64,000 bases of DNA from Reticulitermes lucifugus (GCA_026260175.1 JAKCWW010000114.1:44795-108794); one strand, 5' to 3'; positions 35,264-48,025 are shown, counted from the first letter of the stretch. The notes: generated by a model from the letters alone, not told the origin. Translations and numbers: made by a program.

Positions 35264-38200
35264 ACCTCCATGAAGTTTCTCGTTATATACAGCTACCTAA
35301 ATTGATCACGTAAATTCATCCTTACTGGGAACAAATATTTTCCTCAGCAGTTTGCCTTCAAATACTTGTACATTACTTCCTTCCCTTAATCTGCGGTACC
35401 GAAAATACAACTACACAACTATACAAACATTTGATCCAAGTACCAACCTTCGCGTGTTTAAAAAATTAATGTGTCTCGCTAAAAGTCCGCCAAATTTCAG
35501 ATTTTTGCAAAACTTTTGTAACACAAAACATATTACGGTGGTTATTAATACTACGCCTCACCTCAAGCTGGAGGACCACATATTGTCGGCTATCTGAAGT
35601 GCTTATTCCCCATATTTGTAGTGACCTAGTTTTTCTTGTCATTAAGAATTTATAGGTGGTTTAAAAATTGTTATTGTTCTTCTTTGCGTTGTAATGATTT
35701 CTGCAACTTTCATTGTATCCATGTAATCATATATTCACAACAAATTAAATTAAAAGGGTTCTAAAAACGATTAGAGAATAAAACGATGCACATTTCTGAC
35801 TGAAGATTAGCCAAACTTACAAAATGTGACTCAAAGATTCTTCAAGGGTAACAGAATTCATATGACCTGAAACCTGAATTTTTGTTTGCATTGTGTTTCA
35901 ACTTCACACATTGCATTTCGTTTAATCGTGGCCGCAGAGAGCAGTTCGATTCTCGAACCGCCTTCCAAGATTAGGAATATAAGCAGGAGAGTTTTCGCAA
36001 TAAAGTCAATTTATTGATATAGAAAAGAACTAAGTACCATTAGTGCTGAGTTCAATGCATCGTGCCGCACTAAGCGAAATTTGGTACAGACAGAAATTAG
36101 TTTTCCGTGTGCAACAACAAGCACTGGCATTCAGTTTGGCAGCAGTCGCAATCTGTGGGCGGACTGCATAGCTCTATCCGGCTGAGACAGAGGAGGCTTT
36201 GATACGATTTCTGCTCGCATTAACAGAATTGCAGAATATGACATAGCTGATAGCAGATGGGAGAGCTAAATGCTGTGAATGTGACTAGCAGTAGAACGTC
36301 AAGCTAGAGAGAAGAAGCAACCCTGATTTGCTTGTTGGCGTACTAGTGTATCAGAATAGCGGTACTGAGGCATTGCGAACGGCGTTGCCATATATAGCAC
36401 AACAAAGTAACAGATCATCCCAGCAACTGCAGGCTACGAGAAGTAATAATATTCATAGTAAAGCAGTATAGAATTTTATGGCTACATCACTGTTAATTGG
36501 TGACTTTAGTGACTTCAGACCTCAAAGTTGCAACAGCAGTTTGGACGAAATTGGGAGAAGCAATAATATATCAATTACGATAGACGGCATCTGGGCATAT
36601 ATGCGAAAACGGGTACCTCTCACATACGAAACAGTGTAAACACTACAACATAATTTTACTACAATAAATTTGTGTTGGATGATTAAGTAATAAGGATCTC
36701 TGTCAGAAAGACACTACTTATTAGTTAATGAAACAAGTACATACGAGTATTCCAGTTTCTTACGAAGCCATCATCATGCCAATACAAATCGTATTTTGTA
36801 TTGTATCTGTAGCTACTTGTATGTAACAAAAAAGTGTCTTCGTGACTGTCTGTTACAGCCGTAAATCATCAGGAAATAAAGATAAGGATTTTAAATTTTA
36901 AAAGTAGTTTTAGGATGATTATGGAATATGCCATACCAAATATAATCAAAACAGAAGTTGCTATAGTTCAGTCGCGATTACAGCATCATTCTTTGCCAAT
37001 GACATACATTTTAAGCTAACTCAAGAAGTTTTCAAATTAATGACGTCATGAATATTCCGTGAAATTTTTACTTTATAGTGTCCCCCTAGGACTGTACTCG
37101 TATATATCTTCTTCTTCTCTATCATAACACGTGTCTGTGCGTCTGCCTGTGGCAGCAATAACACATCAGAAAATAAACACAGGCCTTTAATTTTTGCATT
37201 AGTTTTAAGACAGTTACAACTAGTGCCGCTCAAAATAAAAAAAATAAGGGTGTACACTTCGAGCGGCATAATAATGTCGTACTTTGTCACTGGCACCCAT
37301 AAAGCTGCCTTTTTAGAAGTTTTCAACTTCATGGTGTGAATATTCAGTACAAATATAAATTCATAGCATCCGTTTGGGTTTATGATATATATTAATGCTT
37401 CATTGAAGGGATTTCTGTGGAAATTATAGCTAGAGAAGGGAAATGTCAAAATTTGCCATTGAAATTTCAAGGTCATTATACTACAGTAAAAATAATTACG
37501 TGAATTCTAAAACCATCATATTTTAAGAACGGGGACATAATGAGTTTCAACATCACATATCCTGTGGAGTGAAACACTCAAAATATCATAAAACATTTTA
37601 TTTTAAAATATGTTAAAGACTTCCCTCCATCTATTACACAACACAATAAAATAAAATATCGGGACTAGTCTCTTTTGACTCATGTGTACGTACTTTGCCA
37701 AAATAAGTAGTCGTTTTTTTCACTAATGTTTAGGTTCAACTATTCCTGCCATTGTCGGTGACAGTTTGCAGGTATAATTCATTTCTTCGTTTCTACGATA
37801 CGTCCGAGGTATAAAACTCCACTAACATTTCCAGATGTCTAATGCTAAAAGTACATGTTTGGAAGGAATTAATTTCCTTTATATATAACACGACGGGATG
37901 CTAAACATAAAAAATACTGCCCTTCACTTTGTATAAAGAGTTAATATCAGGTAAAAGAGCAAATGTTTAGTGTCATATGTAGCGAAATGCGTTATAGTCC
38001 CTAAATATTACGAATATTACACGCAAAATAAAAGTTTGTAATGTTTAAACTTGCTGAGTGAGGAAGAGTGTGGGATTCTGAGAGTTTATGATGTGCAACA
38101 ATAAATCCTAATAATCCAGTTGCACGGCTCCGAGTTGCAAGTGGTATGAACTGTCACGAAGCAACTCTATGCATAAAAACGTGTGGCATTTTAAATGACT

Positions 38201-38269
38201 ACTTCCCAGAAATAATGCTCCGAAGCAGTTAAACTGGATTCTCTTCGTTTATTTTCCTTATTATTTTAG
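35264..38269. other. Mostly unrecognised; possible intron
   Basis: A 151-codon minus frame at 37021-37476 overlaps the repeat block shared with 33620-33790 and is probably not a gene. A related direct duplication links 36830-36930 and 37130-37220 (TCTGT, CATCAG-AAATAAA). If the exon at 38270 is real, the sequence just before it is intron. Confidence 0.35.
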
Positions 38270-38409
38270 CTGGAAGACATGAAAAATCTTTGCTGGAAGA
38301 CGAAGTAATAAAACCGGCTTACGTGAGCAATTCACAGGTCAGAGAAGACACGCTGACTCCACTCGAGGAAGTGGAGGGGGAACAGTTCGATGCACCATTC
38401 TCTCGATAA
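38270..38409 (+). CDS. Candidate terminal coding exon, product unknown
   Basis: A strong acceptor (TCTTCGTTTATTTTCCTTAT and ATTTTAG, AG at 38268-38269) precedes a stretch that stays open for 46 codons and ends at TAA (38407-38409). With a phase-1 intron it reads GRHEKSLLEDEVIKPAYVSN, SQVREDTLTPLEEVEGEQFD, APFSR-stop. It is acidic and free of low-complexity sequence. Its GC content is clearly above the flanks and it uses GAG, CTG, GTG and CTC codons, unlike neighbouring sequence. AATAAA occurs downstream at about 38577 and 38714. I recognise no domain; it looks like a cytoplasmic C-terminal tail. Earlier exons were not found in the window, so they would lie beyond long introns. Forty-six open codons can arise by chance, so this remains a candidate. 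Confidence 0.4.
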
Positions 38410-41324
38410 TTGACTTGAGTTATTCAACGGTAAAATCAGATCCTTTTAAAAACACCATCACCAACGACTCTTTGCTTTCATATTTGTCCACTAAAATTGG
38501 AAAACAAAAAGTCCTTCTAGTTGACATTAAAAAGGTTTGTGAATATTCCGTTTACTATTTGTAAAAACAGAAAGTCAATAAAAAGATGCAGACAATACTG
38601 CAGAGGCAAAATTAAATTTTGTACAAAGAGATGTCATTCCCGATTCATTCTCGTAATTTTATCTTGTTATTATGTATTTGTACACTGAAGTGCATTGTTT
38701 ATGTTACAATATGAAATAAAAATTACAAAGCCGACGCATTTCAGTAGTTAAATTTCCTGGGTAAAATTTATACTACTGGAATGACTTTACAGTATATACA
38801 ATATATGAAATTATTTGTTAGTGATAGAGTTCCACACAGCAAACATGCAGATACAGATTCTGTGCGATATAACATTGTATTTGTACACATATGGAGTGTT
38901 AATATGAAGCTTATGTAAAGAATTACAATTCTTGCGTCTATAATTGGCTACTATTACATGTCGTAGCTGTAATAATTACAGTACGAAATTAATAAGCTCA
39001 AGCAGATTACGTGCAGTTGAAACAGGTGTAGGGGATGGTTACGATACATTTACGTTAACAGTGCCTGTACACAAGGTGTTATGCAAAGGGTGTGTTAAAC
39101 TTTAGGATACTATTTTATAAGTCATTTTGAGTACAAAATTCTATATAAACATATGCTCAATTACAGCCTTTACATCGCTACTAGCATTTTAACGTATGTA
39201 GGTGGCTGTAACCCAACATTTTAAAATACACGTTATATAATACTCTACAAATAAATAGACATTTTTGTATCAGGTCACACCATGAAAGAAGGATGTCCGT
39301 TATTTCTTAACCTGCTGTACAACACGTGTCGGGTAACACCACAAAACAAAGGCAGCAATTAAGTCTTGCCCTCCCGTATGTACAACATAAAAAGAAAATT
39401 ATGTATCACATAATGCCACAAAAGAAAGATGCCAATTTTAGTTATGTTACCGAGTTTGTTATGTTAGCTTACGTAGTTATGTTACAACACGAAACAAAAA
39501 ATCAGTTTTGATAAGATGGTATCATGGGACGTTAATTTCCAGTTACGATGGAGTAGTCTTTGTCAGAGGTGGGAGTAAGCGTGCAGGTGGTTTATAAGTA
39601 CTCACATCCTACAGTATCTTACGGTATCTTGAAATATTAAAATTCTCATAGCGATGTAACGGTTGATAATCTGGCATATGCTGATACAGCATTTTTTACT
39701 TAAAATAACTCATATACTCGTAGTAACATCCTATGGTTTGGTATATCTTAATGCGGAATGTCTTGTATCTTATTATAGAAGTTACAAGCATAGCGTTGAT
39801 TGGGAGGACGTTCTGAATAAGGAAATGGTTAACAATCATAAAGCAAGTGGGGTGGCCTATTTCAAGTTACAGTATTTTTCTTGATGGTTTACTCAGAAGA
39901 AGAGACATCAACAGAGACGTCCAGTCCCTGACCCGCCGATAAAAGCTGACAACTCAAAATACAAAGCAAAAGCACTAACCAAACTAGCCAAACGCACTTT
40001 ATTAATAATTCCAAAATATTGTACGATGAACAGATTATACAGCGTGAATGCATGCTACCACTACGTTCATTTATGCCACATACTTTTGTTTTTAAAACCT
40101 CGACGTAATGGTATGTAAAAGAAATTCAGGATATATACCTATTTCTTGCAGTCCACCAAAATATATATGCTTTGATATCGTCTGTAACATTTACGTAAGA
40201 TTCAAAGGGAGGCTTTATTTAACATTGCAATCATGCAATTTACCTAAATGGTAAAAATTTAAAACATAGCCCCAAGTGAACATAATGCCTCTCCATTACG
40301 AAGACAAATTTATTTATGTTGTTAGGAGAAATAATTGGTCTTTATTCTGAGAATCGTACAAACAAACATAAGTAAAATCAGTGTGCAAACGCAGTGTTTT
40401 TGATACTTACAGTATATGGTACATATAAGTACCACTGACCTTTAAAGAATAACATATGTAGTCCTAATTACAAGCATTAATTCTGATTTTAAGGATGCGT
40501 TATTTGGTAAATAAGCATATGATTATTTCAGGACAGCTTGTTTCAAACAATAGGTAAACGAAGGACAATTTAAACCGTAATGCATGAAATGTGTCTAAGT
40601 GACATATGCAAACCCAATTCCTAATTAAAACAAAACACTACATGTTATTTACAAAGAACATGAGGCTATTGCTGCTTAGGAAAACAAAAGCTGTTTATTC
40701 TGCGAGTCATATGCCTCAGCGGGTAAAACTAGATAATGTTAAGACAAGTAGTACATAGCCTATAGCAAGTATCGTGATTTATAGGGCTAAACATTTCATG
40801 TATATGACTTCGTTATTTTAATATTCCACACAAGAATTAAGACAATTTATTTTCTAGTGTATAAGTAAATTTGCAGAGTAAGAATTGTAGTGTACTGGAA
40901 GACTGGAGATCGATATTAAAGTCATAGTTGGCTGAGGGAGTCAGGGATGTTCTGGAGACGGCGGATGGGTACGTGATGTATGGGCACCGTAGGTGCTACG
41001 TGATGTGTCTCTGCAGACCCAGCAGGGAGGATTTGTTCCACGAGGCACCCTCCGTGAGTCTGACCGAGACTAAAACCAGTCATCACAGCTGCAATTACAT
41101 GACTCACGTTCTCTACAGTTTGTCAAATTTAAAGGTTCGTATTTGGATTACAAACACGTAAGACAGTTTACATGATAATCGGGATAGCAGGAACTGCATG
41201 TTTCTTGCTTATTATGCTATAACGGAAAAGATTATTTCTATTGAACTTCTAAGTCTTCTGGAACATTACGTCTACTAGAAAATTAAAAAATTCCTGACGT
41301 CTTACACAGATGGGTTTCATCCAT
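38410..41324. other. Possible 3' UTR, then unrecognised
   Basis: The first about 320 bases could be 3' UTR of the candidate exon (AATAAA at about 38577 and 38714). Further on there is only a GC-balanced patch at 40900-41110 with opposed frames of 77 and 61 codons and no motif. No repeats were recognised. Confidence 0.35.
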
Positions 41325-41450
41325 GGACTACCCTGATTATGAAGGTAGCAAGCAGTTCCAGATATCAGAAAGGTTTTACCAGTCTGAAGGGTGTCATGCC
41401 CCAGAAGACTTGAACACCAACAACGCCACTGTAATAACTTAAAATATCGC
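41325..41450 (+). repeat. Family B repeat fragment
   Basis: TATGAAGGTAGCAAGCAGTT, then TACCAGTCTGAAGGGTGTCA, then CCCAGAAGACTTGAACACC. In translation (EGSKQF...YQSEGCHAPEDLN) it parallels the family pseudo-peptide. The opposite 67-codon frame is incidental. Confidence 0.5.
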
Positions 41451-42109
41451 ATTATGTTTCATATTATTAAAATGTAACATAGGTCTGCATGTTAAAAATA
41501 AAACAAAATTGAAAAACTACAGATAAAATCAAGTCAGTCAGCAGTAGAGATTAACAATTATTCAACTAAATGCTAGAAGTTGGATCCTTGAGTGTTGTTA
41601 ATAACCGCAAACAAATTTATTACATCGATGCTTTCGGATTTTCACGCCGATTCAATATTGATTTTGGTGCGTTTGGGTAATGGCACCTTGTAGAAGTTGG
41701 CTATGCAGCCAAATTTTCTAAAACCTTCCTGTCTCTCTTTGAAACTTAGAAAATACAGCCCCTTTCTATGCTGTGTCGTCATCCAGAAAGAAGGTTAGCA
41801 GATTATTATTGCCTTTATCTCCTCAATGTCAGAAATATAGACCTAATTCACAGATGCCTTAGCCACAATTTATTGTACTGTCAACATTAGCACGAGGTAA
41901 CAGTTTAAAATCAGCATAACGATAGGGTGGAATTAGAAAGTGAATAATTTCAAAGTATGTTTTATTTTGGAGCGAAATGAGTAATATGTGTCTGTAGAAG
42001 AAGCCATAAAATTAACTAGGTGGTTACTGTAAAGGGAAACCTATCATACGTAATTGGTTAAGTTTCGTTCTAGGACCTGTGTTGCATGAACGCAACAAGG
42101 CTATGGACC
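41451..42109. other. AT-rich sequence, nothing recognised
   Basis: No coding or repeat feature was recognised. Confidence 0.5.
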
Positions 42110-42166
42110 AGTGTTGTTATTGAGAAGTTAATTGTCAGTCAAATAGTCAAGAAATTCCCCACCTTA
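42110..42166 (+). repeat. Family G repeat fragment (WSRVLLEKL-type)
   Basis: GAGAAGTTAATTGTCAGTCA and GTCAAGAAATTCCCCACCTT match the repeat at 45380-45447 and 61108-61185. Confidence 0.55.
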
Positions 42167-43785
42167 AAGAGAAATCCCGGAAGGTCATCACCTTTTTAAA
42201 CAACAATTCACTACTGGATCCTGTTCTGAACCAGACGATTCTAGTTCGCTTATTCACACCGTATTTCTTTCAGGTGCACTTTGTTAATGTCCCGCTGTTA
42301 ATCTCTACGCCTTTCTCCGGTGAAAATGTTCCTATTAAAATTGTGTATTTCTTACCTCTCCCATGCGTTTCATATACTCTACATACCTAACCTTTTTTTA
42401 TCATTTGAAAGCCATAATATTATTTTGTGAAAAGTACAAATTTTAATCTACTCATCATGTAATGTTCTCCCTCTTTTCCCCCCTAGAAGCACATACTGTC
42501 CTCAGCACCTAATTCTCAAACACCCGTAATCTTATTGTAATTACTTTCGGCGATGCAGCCTCAGTTTACTTATTTTACATTCTGCGTATATTATAAAGTA
42601 ATAATTTTCCTATTCACACAATTATTTCTAGGCAATAATATAAAAAGGGCTCAGCTGTGGGGAATATGAACAGCCTACTGATATGGGAAGTGCTTTATTT
42701 TTGTAAATCCTTAGGTGCTGACAGAACTGACGAGATATAAAAGCAGATAGGCGGAAATTTTAGAGCTTGTTTTGGGAAAGTAGGATGGTAAATAATAAAT
42801 TATAATGGCTCAGGATGGAGTCCAATGACGGCAGGCCTTTATGAAAATGATGAACATATCAGTTCCATATACAAACGCTTGGCCAGATGAGTAGCTGTCA
42901 ACATTTAAAAGCAAGGCTTTGTAATATGGAGTTAGCTTTATCTAGAAAATGTCATCTGAAATAAAATTGTTAGGAAAGTGGGTTTCGATTACGTAATCTC
43001 AATTAGGCAACTTGCTAAATGTATGCAAGCCCAACATATCAGGCGAGTTCCTTCTTTTATTGCTTACGGACTTTAAAATTTGTGCAAGGTAACTTTATAC
43101 GCTCCCTTGCGAATAGTATAAGACTAAAAATATCAATACTACACTGATAAATGCCACCATTTTAATTGTGGTTCGATTTTTTACACAATAAACATATCAT
43201 AGTTGAAATAATTTTAACTAGAAATAAACAGGCATATTTAACACCACGATTAACCTTTCTCATGTAATAAAGAAATAATAAATTAATATGTAACTCTCTC
43301 CGTTTCTGGATTCTTATTCAAATTAGTGGAAAGTTAAATTAACCTACACAATAAGTGAATAAACAATCATATTGGAGATTCACATTTTACTGATACTACA
43401 CACAGTAAATAAAAATCAGCATGTGTGTGTATATATATGTATATAGAATAAACGTTTCGAGGCCGTAATTGAATAGAGCAATTCACTAAAAAAAACTGAC
43501 CACTTTTCAGTTCTGTCCAAACGCAATCAATAATTTCTTTTGTTTTCGTATGGGAGGATGGCAGATGTATGTTTGGGCCGCTTTGAATTTTTCCGCACAC
43601 AAGTTTGGAAATGTGCACGCATCATCCCTTTTCTTTAGTGATCTAGAAAACCGTAAAATTTATGGAAAATATATTGGACATAAAACTTGTGTTTTGTTCT
43701 CCTCTACAGCGTTTGTTCGGATGTGTTCTCCGCTCCGGTAAATATTTAGGGAGTTGCTTTGGAGATGTGTGTAGAAATACGAGTA
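42167..43785. other. Unrecognised; LINE scrap at 42497-42530
   Basis: CCTCAGCACCTAATTCTCAA at 42499-42518 is the antisense of the RVFENRVLRR-type LINE segment found at 45780-45800. A (TG)n(TA)n tract lies at 43422-43446. The rest was not recognised. Confidence 0.4.
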
Positions 43786-44452
43786 TGGAGGTGAGTCAAA
43801 AAGTACAGTCAATTTGCCTATAGAGGCGCTGCAATCTACACACTGCGAAAATTAGCGGTTGTCTCAATAGGATAAATACATACTAGGCATTGTCACGACG
43901 AGTCAAGTCAGGTTTAGTTAGTGTTGTGTTTCTTTACAAATCTTGTTTAGCACTGCTTTCGAAATGCACGGTTGTAGAACAGCGAGCTGTGTTCCTTTTT
44001 TTGCGGTCACAAGGCGTTAAAATAACTGAAATATATAGGATAAGCAGGCGATTCGCAACATGGGCACAGGTTTGCTCTCCAAAGGTGTTCTTTTTGCTCC
44101 ACGATAACGTGTGTCCGAATTTCGCGGCAGCTGTCATTGACGCACTCAGGCAGCTGGAATTTGAACGTCTCCCACAACTCCCATATAGTCCGGACCTAGC
44201 ACCATCAAATTATCACATGTTTGGACCACTAAAAACATGTCTGTCATGATAAAGTTAGGGACGCGGTGCATACGTGGCTTCCATCACAACCGAAAACTTT
44301 CTTCGCAGATGGGATCAGAAGGTTGCGAAGGCTATACAATATGCGTTGAAAAAAGGGGCGATTATGTTGAGAAATGACACAATTTGCATTTGTCACAGAT
44401 TGTTGTACAGGAAGTAATTAATAAATTCACTTTACTTTTTGACTCTGCCTCG
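43786..44452 (+). mobile_element. mariner (IS630/Tc1/mariner) element, internally deleted
   Basis: Terminal inverted repeats are TGGAGGTGAGTCAAAAAGTA on the left and, reversed, CGAGGCAGAGTCAAAAAGTA on the right. TA flanks both ends (43784-43785 and 44453-44454). At about 667 bp it is half the usual 1.3 kb. The frame at 43890-44249 starts in the N-terminal helix-turn-helix region (EQRAVFLFLRSQGVKITEIY), then jumps to the C-terminal catalytic part (LLHDNVCPN ... LPYSPDLAPSNYHMF), so the middle, including the first catalytic Asp, is deleted. The second Asp (HDN) is present. The third, 34 residues on, is Asn, so even the remaining DD34D triad is broken. A C-terminal remnant (VRDAVHTWL, KTFFADGIRR) follows out of frame. 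Confidence 0.9.
43890..44249 (+). pseudogene. mariner transposase, internally deleted
   Basis: This 119-codon frame joins an N-terminal DNA-binding segment to the C-terminal DDE segment. Signature residues are HDN and SPDLAPSNYH, spaced 34 residues from Asp to Asn where the family has D34D. Functional mariner transposases are about 345 residues long; about 150 residues are missing from the middle. The likely original start lies within the leading sequence, which is partly frame-shifted. The product would be catalytically dead. Confidence 0.85.
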
Positions 44453-45379
44453 TAAAAATGGTCTTCAGTGAAGAGTCCGATAGTTTGGCCGACTTTTAAC
44501 TAAAAATCACTTTACAGCTGTTTTTAAATTTCTCCAGTATTAAATTTCACCAAAGTCCATTCAAGTATTCTCTAAGTTGTTGCATGCGTACAGGAGGATA
44601 GACAGACGGGCGGACACAACGAATTTAACAGGTGATCCACACTGAACCGAATGCGCCTAAAATAAACCTTATTTGTTTTCACGGTTGAGTTTCAGCCGAC
44701 AAAATATATGACACACTCTAAGTACAAAGAATGAAGCGTGTAGAGTCAGAAGTCAACACAAATTTGTCTTCACACACAAGAAACAAACACTCTCTCTACG
44801 GTTGAGACAAACATATCTCTAGGTAATTTATTCAGTTTTGGTATAAATAATTAAATAAGCTATTGCATCCACTGATCACATCCTGTAATTTAGTGGCATA
44901 AAACCCAGCTACATGTATACGTTTCGGCTCTCAATAAGCTATAATCAGGCAGTGTATATGAATATAAAAGGTAAAATTTTACACCTGTCATTAAGAGTCA
45001 CTCAAGGTTGAGATCGCAAACTTGTTATTTTTGCATCTTAACCGAATATCCTTATTCTTACATAAGGGATAGTTTTCAGATTTTGTCCATCCCTTTTCAC
45101 TTGAAAAGGTGAGGAACCATCCACAGAATTTAATCTCGCAGAAGGAGATCATCTCAGTCACAGATCCCACTCTTATTCATAGCTTTAAGCACGACTGAAC
45201 AAATAAAACCTCAAACACCTAACCAGAATTAAAAAAATATTAGCCATGGTGATGGATGTTGTTCAGGACACAATCCATACTTTTAATAACTCTGTACTCT
45301 CCGACCAATATGCACTGCGTACCAAATTGCAGATGTTGAGACAGTGTGGTTCAACTGTGAGAGTCCGAGATACCGAAAG
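44453..45379. other. Mostly unrecognised; ribozyme-like remnant at 44905-44945
   Basis: On the minus strand, 44945-44905 reads GCCTGATTATAGCTTATTGA, GAGCCGAAACGTATACATGT. GAAAC and a stem III ACGU/AUGU are present, but the core is CUGAUUA. GGATAGACAGACGGGCGGAC near 44590 resembles the lead of family E, reversed. Nothing else was recognised. Confidence 0.35.
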
Positions 45380-45447
45380 AAATGAACTAACTCCATGGAG
45401 CAGAGTCCTTCTTGAGAAGCTAACAGGTCGTCAGCTACTCAAGAAAT
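45380..45447 (+). repeat. Family G repeat, broken by gap
   Basis: Translation ELTPWSRVLLEKLTGRQLLK matches a dispersed insect repeat that I recall with the continuation KFPAFYGTRR. The 100-N gap follows immediately. The upstream part of the 142-codon frame (45246-45380) is not recognised. Confidence 0.6.
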
Positions 45448-45547
45448 NNNNNNNNNNNNNNNNNNNNNNNNNNNNNNNNNNNNNNNNNNNNNNNNNNNNN
45501 NNNNNNNNNNNNNNNNNNNNNNNNNNNNNNNNNNNNNNNNNNNNNNN
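45448..45547. other. Assembly gap (100 N)
   Basis: A gap of round-number length, between family G and an antisense LINE fragment. Confidence 0.99.
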
Positions 45548-45948
45548 TCCCATCTACGCCTGGGTCTTCCAAGTGGTCTCCTTCCCTCACGTCTCCCCAC
45601 CAAAATCCTGCAAGTACCTCTCCCCTCATCCATACGTGCTACATGCCCCGCCCACCTTATTCTTCTTGATTTAATCACCCCAAAAATATTTGGTGATCAG
45701 TAAAGATCAGTAAGATCCTCGTCATGTAGTCTTCTCCACTCCCCTGTTATCTCGTCCCTCTTAGGTCCAAATATCCTCCTCAGCACCCTATTTTCGAACA
45801 CCCTCAGCCTATGTTCCTCCCTCAGTGTGACAGACCATGTTTCACACCCATACAAAACAACCGGCAAAATTATAGTTTTGTACATCTTACTCTTTGTATT
45901 TTTGGATAGACCGAAAGAAATTACATCGTTTAAAATAAAAGATGTCAC
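45548..45948 (-). pseudogene. LINE reverse-transcriptase ORF, C-terminal end
   Basis: The minus strand reads SKMYKTIILPVVLYGCETWS, VTLREEHRLRVFENRVLRRI, FGPKRDEITGEWRRLHDEDL, then a stop, then VIKSRRIRWAGHVARM and GRREGRRPLGRPRRRW into the gap. These are hallmark motifs of the region after the reverse-transcriptase domain in insect non-LTR elements (LYGCETW, RWAGHVARM, RPLGRPRRRW). One in-frame stop follows DLTDLY. The upstream catalytic part is missing, so the element is 5'-truncated. The plus-strand frame across the gap is an antisense artefact. Confidence 0.85.
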
Positions 45949-47179
45949 AATTGCCTTGTTTTTCGAAATTTACTGGTCTCAATACTGCATGGAAAAGACC
46001 TTTCGAGCGTTTAACAATCTTGCTTGTACAAATAAGAGTTTCTGCGATGTCTAGTGCAAGTTCAGTGCTTTCAAATATTGTCAGAACGAATAAGTATAAA
46101 ATTAACTGTGATCACAATAAAGTAATATTTTCCACTGCGATGGTGGTTTTAATTATATTGACATATTTTCTTAAATATTTCCTTCCTTATTACATGAGGT
46201 TGGGAACAGCTGAAATATAGGAGGAAAACTTTCACCTATTTTTCACAGCAAACATTATGTTTCTTCCATTTAAAGTAACATTACACGAATGAAAAACGCC
46301 TGGACGTTATCTGGCTACTTACTCTAAACTGAAAATAACTACTTTGACGCTTGACAGGAATTTGTCATATCCGTGTACACTTCAAAAATATAATATTTTG
46401 TTAAAATTACATACATGAAGTGCTGCAAGAAGTGAGGATTCTTTTCACTTATGAAATACAGTTTCTTTGATAATCCAGTAAACTCCAGATGGTGAATGGC
46501 TGGAGTGGCGAATAGGAAAGGCAAACAGATGGGGGGAGACAGTCCAAATGTATGAAGTAAGGATCCGAAAACCAAGAAGGAAAGCAGTTTATTTAAAATA
46601 CTGGGACAAACTCCCTGCAGGAGCCATAAATATAAAGGAGGACTTGTCCGTAGTCCATATGGAGACAGTTCCTTCATCGAACAGACGAGATAAAGATAGA
46701 AAATTACTGAGGTCGAATACATTGCTCAAATTCCTAGATACAGAAGATAGTATAGGTAATGGTAATATTCGTGTTCTGCTCAAAACCGACCACTCAACTA
46801 AGAAAGCAAGAATATGGAAAAGAAGCTATAAAATAAGGTGGATGGTCCTGAGGTAAACCCAAACCCTTCACACCCGTATCGAATTTGCTTAACAACCACG
46901 GCGTGACAAATCACACTCACGACATACAGACGTTTCTTTCAACATCAGCACCTCAGTCCCTGTAGGCAAAGGCTAAAACAGCACATAAAAACGGTTATGA
47001 CCACTACTTTCTACAATGTTTCCAATCATTTTTCACCATTTTTCTACCGCTACCTAAAGAATACAAGCAGCTCAGCTGAATTCTGTCTCCCGCGAAAATT
47101 ACTTCCTTCTGATCAAGCAATTTATATGCATTTCTCATCTTCCTCGACATTTTGCGCCTTCGCAAAGCCACTACAAACC
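45949..47179. other. Unrecognised; overlapping frames at 46339-46856
   Basis: A 127-codon minus frame (46339-46722) and a 102-codon plus frame (46548-46856, Lys/Arg-rich) overlap. Neither has a known motif or splice context. The plus frame may be decayed element coding; I cannot assign it. Confidence 0.35.
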
Positions 47180-47375
47180 TTGTCGTGTCTTTCTTTCTGT
47201 CCGGCTGTCTATTCGCATGGAGCAAAGCCACTCCTGCCAGACGAGTTTTCCTGAAGTGTCTCATTTAGGACTTTTATTAAAATCTGTCGACCCATTAAGA
47301 TTTTGATGAAATTGGAAAAAATAGCAAATACTTTACATGAAGACCTATGTACATTTATGAAAATATGTCGACGTG
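47180..47375 (+). repeat. Family E repeat, 5' part
   Basis: TTCTGTCCGGCTGTCTATTC, GCATGGAGCAAAGCCACTCC, then ACATGAAGACCTATGTAC follow the order of 22985-23520. Confidence 0.45.
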
Positions 47376-48025
47376 ATTGGTTGATTGATCTTTGTTTGGG
47401 AGGAGCTCAAGCCGAGGAATATGTCGAGATTCTACGCACAACAATCGAATATGATGGACATTTCGCCATTGCTGAGGTATCAATTACAATCTATTGTCAA
47501 TTTGTTGCTGAAATGCAGCGAAAACATATATGTGATGCGAACAAGGTGCGAAGGTACAATTAAAAGATTCGTATTTTCAGCGTTTATCTGAAAAATATTC
47601 ACTGATTAAATACTAGGGAAAATAAAAATAAATACAACAAAAGGCGTTTCGGATAATTTATAACTTGTTGAAAGAGAGGCTTATATGTATACCGGATGAA
47701 ATAATTTTAGAAAGAAATTTCCGTCTATTATTTATGCATTTATGGAAGAAAGCAACGGATAAGGTAAACGGGTTTAATATCATCCCCCTCGAATTAAATG
47801 GTTTTATTCCTGCAGTATTTTCAGAATATATATTCTACTGATTTATACATAAGAGTCGAAATATAAGTCAATTTTACAAAGCGAGCACAATTACTTTGTT
47901 TCAATTTCCTAGGAGTTGCTTTCCGGTCACAATCTTTTGGATAATTAGTAGACTGTGATACTGATCCGTTAAACAACGCTGAATAATCTCTGTAAGTTCT
48001 GTAATTCGTCAGTTCCGAAAAGAGG

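Noticed and set aside
37021-37476. 151-codon minus-strand frame
   Set aside because: Half of it overlaps a block that recurs at 33620-33790, so it is likely a repeat, and the peptide has no known motif.
45246-45674. 142-codon plus-strand frame through the N gap
   Set aside because: It joins family G, a gap and the antisense of a LINE; it is not a real protein.
46339-46856. Overlapping 127- and 102-codon frames on opposite strands
   Set aside because: Mutually antisense, motif-free and without splice signals. One is probably the shadow of an unidentified element.
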